From: DP-20 sp964539925
GTDB taxonomy: Bacteria; Desulfobacterota; Binatia; UBA9968
Direction of reading: 5' to 3'
DNA length: 28,045 bases
NCBI GenBank assembly: GCA_964539925.1
Contig: CAZILB010000032.1
Span: 1-28,045 of the forward strand
Both the position numbers and the translations under genes were made by a program. This document shows positions 7,777 through 16,143 of the stretch, one piece after another. Every line of letters begins with the position of its first letter. Positions within the stretch are counted from its first letter, which is position 1. The notes beneath the pieces were generated by a model, which did not search any database, had not been told where the DNA came from, and saw only the letters and a program-made list of their open reading frames with translations.

Positions 7777-7805
7777 TTTGAACCCGAACTCGCAACGACG
7801 AACTT

Positions 7806-8672
7806 ATGGCCAATCAGAACGAAACCATTGCCGTTCTCGGCGCCGGCACCATGGGCGCCGGAATCGCTCAGGTCGCGGCTCAAGCCGGCTTTGAAACGCT
7901 GCTTTACGATATCAAGCAGGAATTCATCGATGCGGGCATGGGACGGGTGCGCAATTTCCTCAAAGGAAGTCGCGAGCGCGGCAAGTTGAGCGAGGAACAA
8001 GAAAAGGAGATCCTCGACCGCTTCCGCATGACGACGAACCTCGAAGACTGCAAGGGCAGTGTTCTCGTCATTGAGGCCGCGCCGGAGAGGCTCGACCTTA
8101 AACGCGATATTTTCAAACAGCTCGATGCGTTCTGCGCTCCCGAGACTTTGCTGGCGACCAATACATCTTCGTTCAGCGTAACCGCGATCGCCGCGAACAC
8201 GAGGCATCCGGATCGCGTCCTCGGTTTGCACTTTTTTAACCCACCGCCGCTGATGGCGCTGGTGGAGGTGATCCAGGGCGACCGCACCAGCGCGGCAACC
8301 ATCGAGAAGGCCACGGAGCTGATGCGCGGCATGGGGAAAACTCCGGCGCGGGCTAAGGACACGCCGGGCTTTATCGTCAACCGCATCGCCCGGCCCTTTT
8401 ACAACGAAGGACTGCGTATTCTCGGTGACGGCGACGCTTCGGCGGAAACCATCGACCGCATCATGAAGGAGGCGGGCAATTTTCGCATGGGCCCCTTCGA
8501 GCTCATGGATCTAATCGGCAACGATATCAATTTCGCCGCCACCGAGTCGCTTTACCGCTCATTTTTCGAGGATCCGCGCTTTCGTCCGAGCCCGATCCAG
8601 CAGCGCATGGTGATGGGCGGCAATCTCGGGCGCAAAACCGGACGGGGTTTTTACAGCTATGACAAGAAGTAG
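7806..8672 (+). CDS. 3-hydroxyacyl-CoA dehydrogenase, Hbd/PaaH type
   Basis: This 288-residue NAD-dependent dehydrogenase oxidises (S)-3-hydroxyacyl-CoA to 3-oxoacyl-CoA. The N-terminal Rossmann motif GAGTMG is at 12-17. Catalytic and conserved positions are E90 in VIEAAPE, the NTSSFSVT loop (119-126), His142 in GLHFFNPPPLM and FIVNRI with N192. The C-terminal 3HCDH domain ends with GRKTGRGFYSY. Length is typical of single 3-hydroxybutyryl-CoA dehydrogenases. Its last 14 nt overlap the next gene, which encodes a second, degenerate dehydrogenase half. No convincing ribosome binding site precedes the ATG. Confidence 0.92.
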   Translation: MANQNETIAVLGAGTMGAGIAQVAAQAGFETLLYDIKQEFIDAGMGRVRNFLKGSRERGKLSEEQEKEILDRFRMTTNLEDCKGSVLVIEAAPERLDLKRDIFKQLDAFCAPETLLATNTSSFSVTAIAANTRHPDRVLGLHFFNPPPLMALVEVIQGDRTSAATIEKATELMRGMGKTPARAKDTPGFIVNRIARPFYNEGLRILGDGDASAETIDRIMKEAGNFRMGPFELMDLIGNDINFAATESLYRSFFEDPRFRPSPIQQRMVMGGNLGRKTGRGFYSYDKK

Positions 8673-9405
8673 CCTCGCGGTTATCGGGCAGAGCCGTCTT
8701 GCGGCGGATTTTATGGCACTGGCCCGAGAAATGAGTTTTGACGCTGTACAGGTCAGGGATGCGAGCGCCGCGACCCCAACGACTGACTTTGTCATCGATA
8801 CCGAGACTGGAGCCGAAGACAGAAAGCGCGGAGTCCTCGGGCGCCTCGACGCCTCGCTGCCGCCGGCCTCGATCATCGTCACATCCTGTTTGCGTTACTC
8901 GGTCACTCAGATGGCATCGTGGATCAAAAAACCTGAAAGGTTGGTCGGATTCGCCAGTTTTTATCCGTTGGAAGACCGCAAGCTCGTTGAGATCGCCGGC
9001 GGCATGCGAACAGCTGAAGCATCGCTGGCACAAACGCAAGAACTATTCAAAACGCTAGGCAAAGAGACCGTGCGCGTCAAAGACGCCGGCGGCCTAATCT
9101 TTCCGCGTATCGTCAGCTTGATCATCAACGAAGCCGCGCGAAGCCTCGAAGAAGGCGTCGCCAACGCGGAGGAAATCGACGTCGCCATGCGCCTCGGCGT
9201 CAATTATCCGCAAGGGCCGCTCAAGTGGGCCGATCAGATCGGCTTGGACGAAGTGCTTGCGGTGCTGGAAGGGTTGGAAAGCGAGACCGGGGACGACCGC
9301 TACCGGCCTGCGCCGTCGCTCAAAAAACTCGTCGCCGCCGGTTTTCTCGGCGAAATCAGCGGCAGGGGATTTTACTCTTATCATGAAGGCCAGGTGAAGC
9401 GATGA
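8659..9405 (+). CDS. Degenerate 3-hydroxyacyl-CoA dehydrogenase partner (PaaH second half)
   Basis: This 248-residue protein aligns by motif with the dehydrogenase just upstream but is stripped of its active site. The N-terminus lacks GxGxxG and is shortened, as in the reduced Rossmann-fold (3HCDH_RFF) domain of fused PaaH proteins. TSCLRYSVT replaces NTSSFSVT. VGFASFYPLEDRKLVEIAGG replaces the FFNPPP segment, with Ser100 where the catalytic His should be, and FPRI replaces VNRI. The C-terminal 3HCDH-like domain (145-240) with NYPQGPLKWADQIG and GRGFYSY is well kept. I infer a non-catalytic partner forming a PaaH-like complex. The 14-nt overlap upstream and 4-nt ATGA overlap with the thiolase support tight coupling. 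Confidence 0.8.
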   Translation: MTRSSLAVIGQSRLAADFMALAREMSFDAVQVRDASAATPTTDFVIDTETGAEDRKRGVLGRLDASLPPASIIVTSCLRYSVTQMASWIKKPERLVGFASFYPLEDRKLVEIAGGMRTAEASLAQTQELFKTLGKETVRVKDAGGLIFPRIVSLIINEAARSLEEGVANAEEIDVAMRLGVNYPQGPLKWADQIGLDEVLAVLEGLESETGDDRYRPAPSLKKLVAAGFLGEISGRGFYSYHEGQVKR

Positions 9406-10604
9406 AAGAAGCCGTTATCGTAGAAGCCGTGCGCACGCCCATGGGCCGCCACGGCGGCATTTTAAAAAGCGTCCGCACCGACGACCTCGCCGCCTACATC
9501 ATCGCCAAAATGTTGCAAAAGACCGGCGTGAACAAGGATGAGATCGAAGACGTATACTTCGGCTGCACCAATCAGGCCGGCGAAGACTCGCGCAACGTCG
9601 CGCGCAACGCCTCTCTGCTCGCCGGCTTGCCGTATACGATCCCCGGCACGACCGTGAATCGTTTATGCGGTTCCGGTCTCGAAGCGATCAACCAGGCCGG
9701 GCGCGCGATTGAAACCGACCACGGCGATCTTTTTGTCGCCGGCGGCGTCGAGAACATGACCCGCGGCCCCTGGGTGATGGGCAAACCGGCCAATGCCTTT
9801 CAGCGCGGCGACGTGCAGATGTACGACAGCTCGCTTGGCTGGCGTTTTCCCAACCCGCGCATGGGCGAACTATACTCGCTGATCAACAACGGCGAGACCG
9901 CCGAAAACGTTGCCGAAAAATATCAGATCAGCCGCAAGGACCAAGACGAGCTGGCGCTCTCAAGCCACCAAAAGGCAGTCAAGGCCCAACAGGAAGGCCG
10001 GCTCAAAGACGAAATCGTGCCGTTTGAAATCCCCCAGCGCAAAGGCCCGCCGGTCATTCACGACACAGACGAAGGTCCGCGGGCGGATACGTCGCTGGAA
10101 GCGCTCACCGGTTTGCGGCCTGCGTTTAAAAAAGACGGCACGGTGACCGCCGGCAATTCATCGCCGCTCTCCGACGGGGCCGCGGCGCTCCTGATCACCA
10201 CGCCGCAGAAAGCCGAGCAGCTCAAGCTCAAACCGCTGGCGCGCATTATCGCTTCAGCGGCCGCCGGCGTGCATCCTAACTATATGGGCATCGGCCCGAT
10301 TCCGGCCACGCAAAAGGCTCTCAAGCGCGCCGGTTTGACCATCGAACAGATCGACTTGGTCGAGCTCAATGAAGCCTTTGCTTCGCAAGTGCTCGCCTGC
10401 GTGCGAGAGCTCGGCATCGATCCTAACAAGCTCAACGTCAACGGCGGCGCCATCGCGCTCGGCCATCCGCTCGGTTGCAGCGGAGCGCGCATCATGACGA
10501 CATTGGTGCAAGAAATGAAAAAGCGAGGCAGCCGCTATGGGCTGGCGACCATGTGCATCGGCGTCGGCCAGGGTATCGCGACCATCGTGGAGCGAGTGAC
10601 CTGA
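9402..10604 (+). CDS. Acyl-CoA thiolase, PaaJ/PcaF-like
   Basis: This 400-residue degradative thiolase uses CoA to cleave a 3-oxoacyl-CoA, releasing acetyl-CoA. Catalytic residues are C89 (NRLCGSGLEAI), H355 (GGAIALGHPLGCSGAR) and C385 (CIGVGQG), with NEAFA also present. The segment GCTNQAGEDSRNVARNASLLAGLP resembles the corresponding stretch of 3-oxoadipyl-CoA thiolases PcaF/PaaJ. That favours a dicarboxylic or aromatic-derived substrate but does not prove it. Its ATG overlaps the previous stop (ATGA), so it is translationally coupled as the last gene of the operon. Confidence 0.9.
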   Translation: MKEAVIVEAVRTPMGRHGGILKSVRTDDLAAYIIAKMLQKTGVNKDEIEDVYFGCTNQAGEDSRNVARNASLLAGLPYTIPGTTVNRLCGSGLEAINQAGRAIETDHGDLFVAGGVENMTRGPWVMGKPANAFQRGDVQMYDSSLGWRFPNPRMGELYSLINNGETAENVAEKYQISRKDQDELALSSHQKAVKAQQEGRLKDEIVPFEIPQRKGPPVIHDTDEGPRADTSLEALTGLRPAFKKDGTVTAGNSSPLSDGAAALLITTPQKAEQLKLKPLARIIASAAAGVHPNYMGIGPIPATQKALKRAGLTIEQIDLVELNEAFASQVLACVRELGIDPNKLNVNGGAIALGHPLGCSGARIMTTLVQEMKKRGSRYGLATMCIGVGQGIATIVERVT

Positions 10605-10619
10605 GCTAAACGAAGAGCG

Positions 10620-10644
10620 CCGATGCCGTCCGCATGAGCATCGG
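10620..10644 (+). terminator. Weak hairpin after thiolase operon
   Basis: CCGATGC (10620-10626) pairs with GCATCGG (10638-10644) around an 11-nt loop, 15 nt after the thiolase stop. It is not followed by a T run. It may end the operon or simply be a dyad in the 128-nt spacer before the AsmA-like gene. Confidence 0.3.
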
Positions 10645-10732
10645 ACGCGCGTCGCCGGAGGATGATGGCACGGACGATCCTATCTCGTGACCCGCCGCGA
10701 CTCCCGACAGCCTTGGTCGTTGGTGGCCCGCC

Positions 10733-13411
10733 ATGGCCGGCGCCATGAAATTCTCAGTTAAATCTCTCTCGGTCCTGCTGCTGGCCGTCGCTTTGGCCGC
10801 CTTCGGACTGGTTCAGATTTACAAGGTGATCGCCGGCAGAAATCTCGATACGGTGCGGCAGGATCTGCAACGGGTTTTTGGCTCCGATCTCGACTTTGAC
10901 GGTTTGGAAGTCAGCCTCCTTCCCCGGCCGGGCTTTTCGGCAAACGGAATCCGCTTGGCCGACGATACCCGATTCGCCGCGACCCCGATTGTGCGGACAA
11001 AGGAGCTCGTTCTCGGGGTCAATCTATGGAAGCTGCTTCAGGGCAGGATCATCGTTGATTCGTTGATCTTCAAAGCGCCGGAATTGCAGGTCATCACCGA
11101 TGAACGGGGGATATTGAACTTAAGCTCTCTCATCGGGCGAAGAAAGGCCTTGCGCTCGTTTCCTCGAATCGACTCGGCATCAGCCGACCGCAAGCCAGGG
11201 AGTGCTGTGAATTTCGCCATACGGGAAGTCCGCGTTATCGACGGGAAAGTCGAATATCTGGATCGATCCACTCAGCCGCCGGCCGAACTGCAAATCCGCA
11301 ATATCGATCTCACCGTTCGAGGGTTCCATTCCGCTGAGACGATGGGGATCCATCTCGCCGCAGCGCTCAGCGACAGCCTTCGTCAGGATGTGAGGATCGA
11401 AGGCAAGTTTGGGCCCCAGGAAGCGGATCGCTCATGGTCCCAACGACCCATGAATGTACTCATTCGGTTTGATTCCTTGTATATGCCCATGATTGTCCGG
11501 GCCGTCGCGGCCTTGCGCGACCGCATTCCGCGCGCGCTCAACGTCACCGGCCCGATGGCACTCCAAGCCAGGGCTTCGGGAACAATCGAGCGCCCGAATA
11601 TCGACGACTTTTCGTTGAAGGCGCCCTTGTTCGGTTCGTCGGACTACAACGCGTTTGTGACCGGGGCTGTCGCGTTTTCCGACCGGCGCTCCTGGGCAAC
11701 CGCCGAGCTCGACGGCAAGGCGAGCATTGTGTCCGTCGACCTTGACCGCTTGCGCGCGCTGCCGTTGTTCGAACAACTGGTATCGCCGGCGATCAAGGCG
11801 AAAGGCCCGGCCAACGTTTATGGCCGGTTCGCAGGAACCTGGGACGCATTGCGAGTGGGCGCCCTGCTGATTGCCACCAAAGCAGAAATTCGCTACCACG
11901 ACTGGCTGCGCAAACCCGCCGGCGTACCGGCAGAAATTAAGACAAGCATTTCACGCCGCCAGCAAAAAGTGTTCATTCATGAATCGCAGCTGGTCGCGGG
12001 CGCGCTCCGAACTAACTTTTCCGGCCTTTTGGAAACCGAGCCAATATGGCGGTTATCGCTCCGAGTGAACGGCAAACAGGACTCGCTCGCCGCATGGAAT
12101 CAAATTCTTTCGCCGTCCGCTGTGTTGGCCACCGGCGGAGGCGCGGTCTGGCAAATCACTGCCGACAGGAGTTTCGAAGCGGATGGCGCTCCCTGGAATC
12201 TTCACGGCGAGATCAAGATTGCCGGGGTCGATTTGAGGCATAAAGAAAGCGGCCGGAAAATGGATCGCGTAAACGGCCGGCTTTGGCTTTTGGGCAGAGA
12301 AGCGCGTTTCGAGGATGTCTCCTTCCGTATCGGCTCATCGGAATTTTCCGCTACGGCCGCGGCCGCGGACCTGCTCGAATCGCGGGTTCAATTTCAACTG
12401 CGCTCGCCTGCGTTTCATTCCGCCGATTTGTCGGGGTTCGGCTTGACGTCGGCATTGCAGCTCAAAGATATGGGCGGGAAGGGCCAAATGACCTGGGAAA
12501 ACGGCCGCTCCCGTCTCAGCGGATCGTTTACGGCTCCCGAAGGCAGCTTTCGCAAAATGAACTTTCGCGACTTTCGCACCGATCTCCAGTGGTCCGCCGA
12601 GGGGGCGTCGGTCAAAGATCTGTCCGCGAAAATTTTCAAGGGCACGTTTCACTCTGAAGGGCTCTGGACCGCCAGCGATGAAAAAACGCGTCAACTGCAA
12701 TTGCGTTGGCAGGCCGATGCCATCGACGTGAATCTGCTGGCCGCAGAGTTGATCCCCGCGCTTAAGGATCGGCTAGAAGGGCGGCTCAACGGCCATGGGC
12801 AAATTGACGCGGCGAGCGGCCCTGCCACACGCGAGGCCCTCAAGGGCGCCGGCGAAACTGCCGTCGATCGCGGCGTGATTAAAGATTTCAATCTCGTGCG
12901 CCAACTCTTGCTGAAAGGCAGCGGCGCGAGCGCCAACGAGGAGACAACGGCGCGCTGGCCGGCCGGCTTTGCCTATCTCGCTCAAGATCGCGACACTCCT
13001 TTCGAATCGCTGAAAGCGCACTTCACCTTCGAACAGCAAAGGCTACGCACCGACAATCTTGTCGTCGCAACCCCGGAATACACCATCACCGGCGCCGGCT
13101 GGGTAGGCTTGGACGGTACCACAAGGTGGAATGGTCTGCTGCTATTGTCGCCCCGCGTGACGCAAGAAATCCAGCGGGATTATCGCGTGCTGCGCTATCT
13201 GTTGGACCGCCGTGGCCGCTTGGCGATATCCTTCCGTGTGGAAGGTACGATTCCCAATGTCAAAATCCGCCTGGAGAATCGGCTTCTTGCTCAGTTGCTG
13301 CGCAGCGGCGCGACACCGCGAGAGGACAGCGCCGGGGAAGAGCCGAGCGAATCGGGCCAGCCCGACAAGCATTGGCTGCCCGACTCCGTGGAGCGGTTTC
13401 TAAATCGCTGA
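10733..13411 (+). CDS. AsmA-family inner-membrane/periplasmic protein
   Basis: This 892-residue protein begins with a short basic segment and one membrane helix (about residues 9-31, VLLLAVALAAFGLVQIYKVI). A long beta-rich periplasmic region follows, with the AsmA-like opening ...DLDFDGLEVSLLPRPGFSANGIRLADD. The C-terminal part (about 580-740) has the AsmA-type pattern EGRLNGHGQIDAASG followed by GVIKDFNLVRQLLL. AsmA-like proteins (TamB, YhdP, AsmA) are thought to be bridge-shaped proteins moving phospholipid between inner and outer membranes. Its presence suggests a diderm envelope. The start could be the ATG at 10733 or at 10745; neither has a clear ribosome binding site. DUF4911 follows 9 nt later. 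Confidence 0.8.
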   Translation: MAGAMKFSVKSLSVLLLAVALAAFGLVQIYKVIAGRNLDTVRQDLQRVFGSDLDFDGLEVSLLPRPGFSANGIRLADDTRFAATPIVRTKELVLGVNLWKLLQGRIIVDSLIFKAPELQVITDERGILNLSSLIGRRKALRSFPRIDSASADRKPGSAVNFAIREVRVIDGKVEYLDRSTQPPAELQIRNIDLTVRGFHSAETMGIHLAAALSDSLRQDVRIEGKFGPQEADRSWSQRPMNVLIRFDSLYMPMIVRAVAALRDRIPRALNVTGPMALQARASGTIERPNIDDFSLKAPLFGSSDYNAFVTGAVAFSDRRSWATAELDGKASIVSVDLDRLRALPLFEQLVSPAIKAKGPANVYGRFAGTWDALRVGALLIATKAEIRYHDWLRKPAGVPAEIKTSISRRQQKVFIHESQLVAGALRTNFSGLLETEPIWRLSLRVNGKQDSLAAWNQILSPSAVLATGGGAVWQITADRSFEADGAPWNLHGEIKIAGVDLRHKESGRKMDRVNGRLWLLGREARFEDVSFRIGSSEFSATAAAADLLESRVQFQLRSPAFHSADLSGFGLTSALQLKDMGGKGQMTWENGRSRLSGSFTAPEGSFRKMNFRDFRTDLQWSAEGASVKDLSAKIFKGTFHSEGLWTASDEKTRQLQLRWQADAIDVNLLAAELIPALKDRLEGRLNGHGQIDAASGPATREALKGAGETAVDRGVIKDFNLVRQLLLKGSGASANEETTARWPAGFAYLAQDRDTPFESLKAHFTFEQQRLRTDNLVVATPEYTITGAGWVGLDGTTRWNGLLLLSPRVTQEIQRDYRVLRYLLDRRGRLAISFRVEGTIPNVKIRLENRLLAQLLRSGATPREDSAGEEPSESGQPDKHWLPDSVERFLNR

Positions 13412-13420
13412 GGCCGGTGC

Positions 13421-13687
13421 ATGGATCTCCACTTGATCTATCTGGAAACGCCTCCCGAGCATATCGCTTATATGAAATTCATCTTTGAGTCTTACGAAGA
13501 GGTCGGGATCATTCGTACAGTGGATCGCCAAAAGTCCGTCGTCGTACTCCTGGCGATGCCGGACTTCATCGATGCCGCACGCGCGATTCTGGATTCGATC
13601 AAGAACGACGTTCCGCTCCGGGAAATACCGAAGCCCCCGGACGCGATAGACGATTGGTTCATGATCGAGTTATCGACCGACGCCTGA
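13421..13687 (+). CDS. DUF4911 domain protein
   Basis: This small acidic protein of 88 residues matches DUF4911 by its opening (LIYLETPPEHIAYMKFIFESYEEVGIIRT) and length. Function is unknown. GAGG lies about 10 nt before the ATG. It sits 9 nt after the AsmA-like gene and 27 nt before RNase R, so the three may share a transcript. It has no signal peptide, cysteine cluster or membrane segment. The context suggests a cytoplasmic accessory role, but I would not assign one. Confidence 0.75.
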   Translation: MDLHLIYLETPPEHIAYMKFIFESYEEVGIIRTVDRQKSVVVLLAMPDFIDAARAILDSIKNDVPLREIPKPPDAIDDWFMIELSTDA

Positions 13688-13714
13688 AGCGCCGCCGCAA
13701 ACTTTGAGCCGGTT

Positions 13715-15889
13715 ATGACGCGCAAGTCCGATCCTGAACCGCCCGCTTCAACCACGCAAGAGAAAATTTTTGAGCTGTTTGTCAAAAAGCCCAAGACGCG
13801 TCTGACACCCGCGGAGATTTTGCGCCGCGGCGGCTTTGGCCGCGACGGTCTGCAAGCGGTCGTCGATGCCCTCCGCGGCCTTTGCCGCGACGGCCGTTTG
13901 ATTCGGCTCAAGAAGAATCATTACGCTTTGCCGGACCGCGAGCATTGGGTCCGAGGTCGAGTGCAGGCCCACCCTGACGGCTACGGCTTTCTCCTCCGCG
14001 AAGACAAGGACGGCAAAGACCTCTATCTCAATCGCCGCGAAATGCGCCGCGTCATGCACGGCGACAGGGTTATCGTTCGTGTGGACCGAAAAGCGCGCGG
14101 CGGCACCGACGCCCATATCGTCCAGGTGATCGAGCGTGCTCAGACCCGCCTGCTCGGAACCTATGACGAGTTGGACGGAAAGAGTTTTTTGATTCCGATG
14201 GACGCTCGGATCGGCGCTATCGCGCTCAAGGCCGGCGGCGCGAGGCCCGACAGAGGCAAAGTCGTCGCCGCCGAGATCTCCCGCTACGGCACGGCGATGT
14301 CGCCGCCCGAAGCTGAAGTCGTAAAAGTCATGGGCGACCCCGACGACCCGGAGGTGCAAGCGCAATCGCTGATCTTTCGCTACGGCCTCTCCACCGGTTT
14401 TTCCGAAGTTGTGCGCCGTGAGACGGCCGAGCTGAATTACTCCATTCCAGCTGATGAAATCGCCGCGCGCGAGGACTTGCGCGACTTGCCGATCGTCACC
14501 ATCGACGGGGAGAACGCGCGCGACTTTGACGATGCCGTATACGTGCGCAAAACCGACGGCGGTTATAACCTGTTCGTTTCCATTGCCGACGTGGCCTCTT
14601 ACGTCGCCCCCGGCAGCGCTCTTGACCAGGAAGCCTACGCCCGCGCCACCAGCGTCTATTTTCCGGACCGCGCCATTCCCATGTTGCCGGAAGCGCTGTC
14701 GAACGGCATTTGCAGTTTAAATCCCAACGAAGATCGGCTGACAAAAACCGCATGGATCGAGTTCAATGCCAAGGGCGAAGCCGTCCGCAGCCGGTTCTTC
14801 AATGCGGTGATCCGCAGCCATGAGCGCATGACGTACACCGACGTACGGCGCATTCTGGTCGATCAAGACCGCGAGCGCCTGGAACGCTACCGCGACGTGA
14901 TCGACCAGTTCAAGCTGATGGAAGAGTTGACGCTCTTGATTTACGAGACCCGGCGCGCCCGCGGCAACCTGGACTTCGATCTGCCCGAGGCGGAAATTAT
15001 TCTCGACCTTCAGGGCTTGCCCGAGAACATCGTCCGCGCCGAGCGCAGCATCGCGCACCGAATCATCGAAGAGTTCATGATCGCCGCCAACGAAGCGGTC
15101 GCGCGCCATCTGAAGGAGCAAAAACTTCCCCTTCTCTACCGCGTCCATGAAGGGCCCGACGCCGAAGCGCTCGAAGCCCTCGCGCCTTTTCTGCTCTCGC
15201 TCGGTTATCGGCTGCCGCAAAAGAAAGACAAGCTCCCGCCCGCAGAGTTGCAAAAAATCCTGGAAGCCGCGCGGGGTAAACCCGAAGAACGGGTGATCAA
15301 CCGCGTCCTTTTACGCTCGATGAAACAGGCTCTCTATCAGCCGGAAAACATCGGCCATTTCGGCCTGGCGTCGACGTGCTACACCCATTTCACTTCGCCC
15401 ATCCGCCGCTACCCGGACCTGATCGCGCAACGGATGCTCGATCATGCATTGAGGGGCGAAAAGCTCAAGTCCAGCGATCGAGAAGCGCTGAATGCTTATC
15501 TCGTCGAAGCCGGCAAGCACACTTCCGAGCGCGAGCGCCACGCCATGGATGCCGAACGAGAGATGGTGGATCTCAAGAAAGCGCAGTTCATGATAACCAA
15601 GCTCGGAGAGGAGTTTACGGGCTTCATCACCAGCCTGGCAAACTTCGGCTTTTTCGTCGAGCTGGATGACTTTTTCGTCGAAGGGCTGGTGAAACTTTCC
15701 TCGCTCACCGACGACGACTACGATTACTATGAAAAAGAATACGTCATCAAGGGCCGCCGGCACGGCAAAAAATTTCGCTTGGGCGACAATGTGCGCATAA
15801 AAGTCGTCCGCATCAACGCCTTTCGCAGCGAGATCGACTTCGAGCTCCCGGCCGAAGCCGCGCCGAAGCGGCAATGGTCCGGAGGCTGA
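13715..15889 (+). CDS. rnr: Ribonuclease R
   Basis: This 724-residue RNB-family processive 3'-5' exoribonuclease degrades structured RNA. Domains in order: N-terminal winged helix (about 15-75), cold-shock/OB domains (about 78-225), RNB catalytic domain (about 245-575) and S1 domain (about 629-712). The catalytic aspartate cluster TIDGENARDFDD is at 262-273 and the late RNB motif HFTSPIRRYPDL near 557-568. There is no long Lys-rich C-terminal tail, unlike the E. coli enzyme. The winged helix distinguishes it from RNase II. The gene is followed by the long control region of the glycan locus. Confidence 0.95.
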   Translation: MTRKSDPEPPASTTQEKIFELFVKKPKTRLTPAEILRRGGFGRDGLQAVVDALRGLCRDGRLIRLKKNHYALPDREHWVRGRVQAHPDGYGFLLREDKDGKDLYLNRREMRRVMHGDRVIVRVDRKARGGTDAHIVQVIERAQTRLLGTYDELDGKSFLIPMDARIGAIALKAGGARPDRGKVVAAEISRYGTAMSPPEAEVVKVMGDPDDPEVQAQSLIFRYGLSTGFSEVVRRETAELNYSIPADEIAAREDLRDLPIVTIDGENARDFDDAVYVRKTDGGYNLFVSIADVASYVAPGSALDQEAYARATSVYFPDRAIPMLPEALSNGICSLNPNEDRLTKTAWIEFNAKGEAVRSRFFNAVIRSHERMTYTDVRRILVDQDRERLERYRDVIDQFKLMEELTLLIYETRRARGNLDFDLPEAEIILDLQGLPENIVRAERSIAHRIIEEFMIAANEAVARHLKEQKLPLLYRVHEGPDAEALEALAPFLLSLGYRLPQKKDKLPPAELQKILEAARGKPEERVINRVLLRSMKQALYQPENIGHFGLASTCYTHFTSPIRRYPDLIAQRMLDHALRGEKLKSSDREALNAYLVEAGKHTSERERHAMDAEREMVDLKKAQFMITKLGEEFTGFITSLANFGFFVELDDFFVEGLVKLSSLTDDDYDYYEKEYVIKGRRHGKKFRLGDNVRIKVVRINAFRSEIDFELPAEAAPKRQWSGG

Positions 15890-15966
15890 CGCGGGCCCAA
15901 AATCTCCGCCACCGTCCATCCAAAGCAGAGTATCTCGAATCATTGAAGCTAGAATTCTTCTTTCTT

Positions 15967-15984
15967 TGTAGGGTAATCCCTACA
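15967..15984. promoter_or_regulatory. 18-nt inverted repeat, candidate activator site
   Basis: TGTAGGGTAATCCCTACA consists of 7-nt arms, TGTAGGG and CCCTACA, in perfect inverted repeat around TAAT. It is centred about 110 nt upstream of the start site expected from the sigma-54 motif at 16061. That is the usual distance for an upstream site of a sigma-54 enhancer-binding protein. It lacks a T run and sits about 78 nt past the rnr stop, so an operator is more likely than an rnr terminator. Confidence 0.5.
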
Positions 15985-16060
15985 GGGCAATGGCTTCTTT
16001 CGTCTGCTGGTAAACCAAAAACCATTTAAAAATCAAGCGCATCACTCCCGCGGGGCAGCA

Positions 16061-16076
16061 TGGCATCTTTGTTGCG
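16061..16076 (+). promoter_or_regulatory. Sigma-54 (-24/-12) promoter
   Basis: TGGCATCTTTGTTGCG matches the sigma-54 consensus TGGCAC-N5-TTGCA/T with the obligatory GG and GC dinucleotides at the right spacing. The last base (G instead of A/T) and one base after TGGCA differ. It lies 67 nt upstream of the ATG of the GH-GT2 gene, leaving a leader of roughly 55 nt. The strongest promoter candidate in the window. Confidence 0.6.
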
Positions 16077-16143
16077 GTAATCCGCGGCATTTCAGTGGCT
16101 AACATTCCGCCTTTTGCAAAGATAAAGCAAAGAAAGAAGAGAT

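Noticed and set aside
15967..15984. Rho-independent terminator of rnr
   Set aside because: The stem is perfect but has no T run after it. Its place upstream of a sigma-54 motif fits an operator better.
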